Source: Paracoccaceae bacterium (GTDB taxonomy: Bacteria; Pseudomonadota; Alphaproteobacteria; Rhodobacterales; Rhodobacteraceae). Taken from it: a DNA stretch of 5,854 nt. The notes beneath the pieces are model-generated. The model did no database searches, was not told the origin of the DNA, and worked only from the letters and a program-made list of their open reading frames with translations. A program made the position numbers and the translations under genes. Positions 4,653 through 5,854 of the stretch are shown here, one piece after another; position 1 is the first letter of the stretch, and each line of letters begins with the position of its first letter. The stretch is taken from positions 1-5,854 of the forward strand of contig SLKB01000017.1 in assembly GCA_007134805.1 (NCBI GenBank), written 5' to 3'.

Positions 4653-5854
4653 ATGCCCGACACTGTTGTACATACTGACCTCGATCTCGACTTCGTGCGC
4701 AGCCAGTTCCCCGCCTTTTCAGCGCCGAGCCTGCGGGGCCAGGGGTTTTTCGAGAACGCGGGCGGCAGCTATGCCTGCGCGCAGGTCATCGACCTGCTGG
4801 CAGAGTTCTATCGTGAAACCAAGGTCCAGCCCTTCGGCCTCTATGAGGCTTCGCGCCGCGGTGGCGCGGCGATGGAGGCTGCTCAGACGCGGCTTGCATC
4901 GCTCATGGGCGTCGCGCCGGATTGGGTGCAGTTCGGCCCCTCGACCACGGCCAATGCCTATGTGCTGGCGCAGGCCGTGGGCGAGACGCTGGCACCCGGG
5001 GATGCCGTGATCGTCACTGATCAGGACCACGAGGCGAATTCCGGCCCCTGGCGCCGACTGGCCGCGCGCGGGGTCACGATTCGCGAGTGGCGCATGGATC
5101 CCGACACGGGCCATCTCGATCCCGAGATGCTCTGGGATCTCATCGACGACAGGGTGCGGCTGGTCGCGTTCCCGCATTGCTCGAACGTCGTGGCCGAGGT
5201 CAATCCCGTGGCCGAGATCTGCCAGAGGTTGCGGGCAGAGGGCATCCTGACATGCGTTGACGGTGTGGCGCATGCTCCGCATGGCCTGCCGGATCCGGGG
5301 CATCTCGGGGCGGATATCTACCTGTTCTCGACCTACAAAACCTTCGGGCCGCATCAGGGCGTGATGGTGATCGACCCGGATCTGGCGATGCGCCTGCCCA
5401 ATCAGGGCCATGATTTCAATGCAGCCCTCGTCGGCAAGCGGCTGACCCCTGCGGGCCCCGATCATGCCCAGATCGCAGCCTGCGCCGGGATTGTCGCGTA
5501 TTATGAGGCGCTGCATGCGCATCATTTCGGGGCCGGAGCGATCCCGACCACGCCCACACAGCAGCGCATGCGCGTCAACGCGCTGATTAAAGCGCATGAG
5601 TGCGCCTTGCTGCAACGCTTGCTGGACGCGCTCGCCACGCGGCCCGAGTTTCGTCTGCTCGGCCCGGGCGATGCTGCATGTCGCGCGCCAACGGTTGCGC
5701 TTGCCCATGCGACGCCTGGTCGGGTCCTCGCCAGTGACCTTGCCCAGCACGGGATCATGGCGGGGGGCGGCAGCTTCTACGCCAATCGCGCGATCGCGCG
5801 TCTGGGGGTCGCGCCCGAACACGGCGTCTTGCGCCTGTCGTTTCTGCATTACAC
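4653..5854 (+). CDS. class V aminotransferase, cysteine-desulfurase-like PLP enzyme (partial, C-terminus beyond window)
   Basis: Four hundred complete codons are present before the right edge. It is a fold-type I PLP enzyme resembling the cysteine desulfurase-like VC1184 subgroup. Visible features are FFENAGGSY (32-40), the phosphate-binding GPSTTAN (95-101), DQDHEAN with His126 placed to stack on PLP, DGVAHAPHG with Asp203 for the pyridine nitrogen, STYKTFGPHQG with Lys229 as the Schiff-base lysine, and RLSFLHY with Arg394 for substrate carboxylate. The loop that carries the catalytic Cys in SufS/IscS reads MAGGGSFYANR (369-379) and has no Cys, so sulfur transfer is doubtful; substrate and reaction are unknown. 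An in-frame stop at 4632-4634 precedes the ATG, so this is the first ATG. The Shine-Dalgarno site is weak. The 72-base gap from the upstream gene has no clear terminator. Confidence 0.88.
   Translation, partial: MPDTVVHTDLDLDFVRSQFPAFSAPSLRGQGFFENAGGSYACAQVIDLLAEFYRETKVQPFGLYEASRRGGAAMEAAQTRLASLMGVAPDWVQFGPSTTANAYVLAQAVGETLAPGDAVIVTDQDHEANSGPWRRLAARGVTIREWRMDPDTGHLDPEMLWDLIDDRVRLVAFPHCSNVVAEVNPVAEICQRLRAEGILTCVDGVAHAPHGLPDPGHLGADIYLFSTYKTFGPHQGVMVIDPDLAMRLPNQGHDFNAALVGKRLTPAGPDHAQIAACAGIVAYYEALHAHHFGAGAIPTTPTQQRMRVNALIKAHECALLQRLLDALATRPEFRLLGPGDAACRAPTVALAHATPGRVLASDLAQHGIMAGGGSFYANRAIARLGVAPEHGVLRLSFLHY

Noticed and set aside
4719..5849. 376-residue reading frame on the minus strand
   Set aside because: It lies antisense to the class V aminotransferase, which has clear PLP motifs. 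Long antisense frames are expected in high-GC coding DNA, and the protein shows no recognisable domain.

Overview
The window is a stretch of high-GC bacterial chromosome (roughly two thirds G+C by eye). Gene content and protein style suggest an alphaproteobacterium, most likely Rhodobacteraceae: an SSB ending in DDEIPF, a DhnA/FbaB-type class I aldolase, MltB-like transglycosylases with C-terminal peptidoglycan-binding domains, and a CCA-encoding tRNA-Gly(CCC). This placement is inference from sequence; no database search was possible. It looks like ordinary chromosome: no transposase, phage gene, CRISPR array, integrase or clear sign of recent transfer was seen.

Layout. (1) 1-624, minus: the N-terminal 208 codons of an MltB-type lytic transglycosylase lipoprotein, cut by the left window edge. 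(2) 625-766: a divergent promoter region. (3) 767-2014, plus: a complete paralogue of the first gene, with a Tat-like lipoprotein signal and a C-terminal peptidoglycan-binding domain. (4) 2015-2071: a convergent gap with a strong GC hairpin. (5) 2072-3001, minus: class I fructose-bisphosphate aldolase. (6) 3002-3189: a gap holding the aldolase upstream region and a four-copy degenerate 15-bp tandem repeat. (7) 3190-3263, minus: tRNA-Gly(CCC). (8) 3310-3780, minus: ssb. (9) 3781-3965: a divergent promoter region with an 8-bp-stem inverted repeat and a short palindrome. (10) 3966-4580, plus: a small secreted SLT-type lytic transglycosylase. (11) 4653-5854, plus: a class V aminotransferase of the cysteine-desulfurase-like group, cut by the right edge.

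How the parts relate. Three of the six protein genes are predicted envelope-targeted lytic transglycosylases, which cleave peptidoglycan glycan strands. They come from two unrelated families: an MltB-like divergent pair and an SLT/LysM-type enzyme. The aldolase (central carbon metabolism), SSB (DNA replication and repair), tRNA (translation) and PLP enzyme look like unrelated housekeeping neighbours. The most distinctive signals are the divergent MltB-like pair with different lipoprotein export signals, the 15-bp tandem repeat just after the tRNA, and the inverted repeat inside the predicted ssb promoter. I see no convincing undescribed multi-gene system here.
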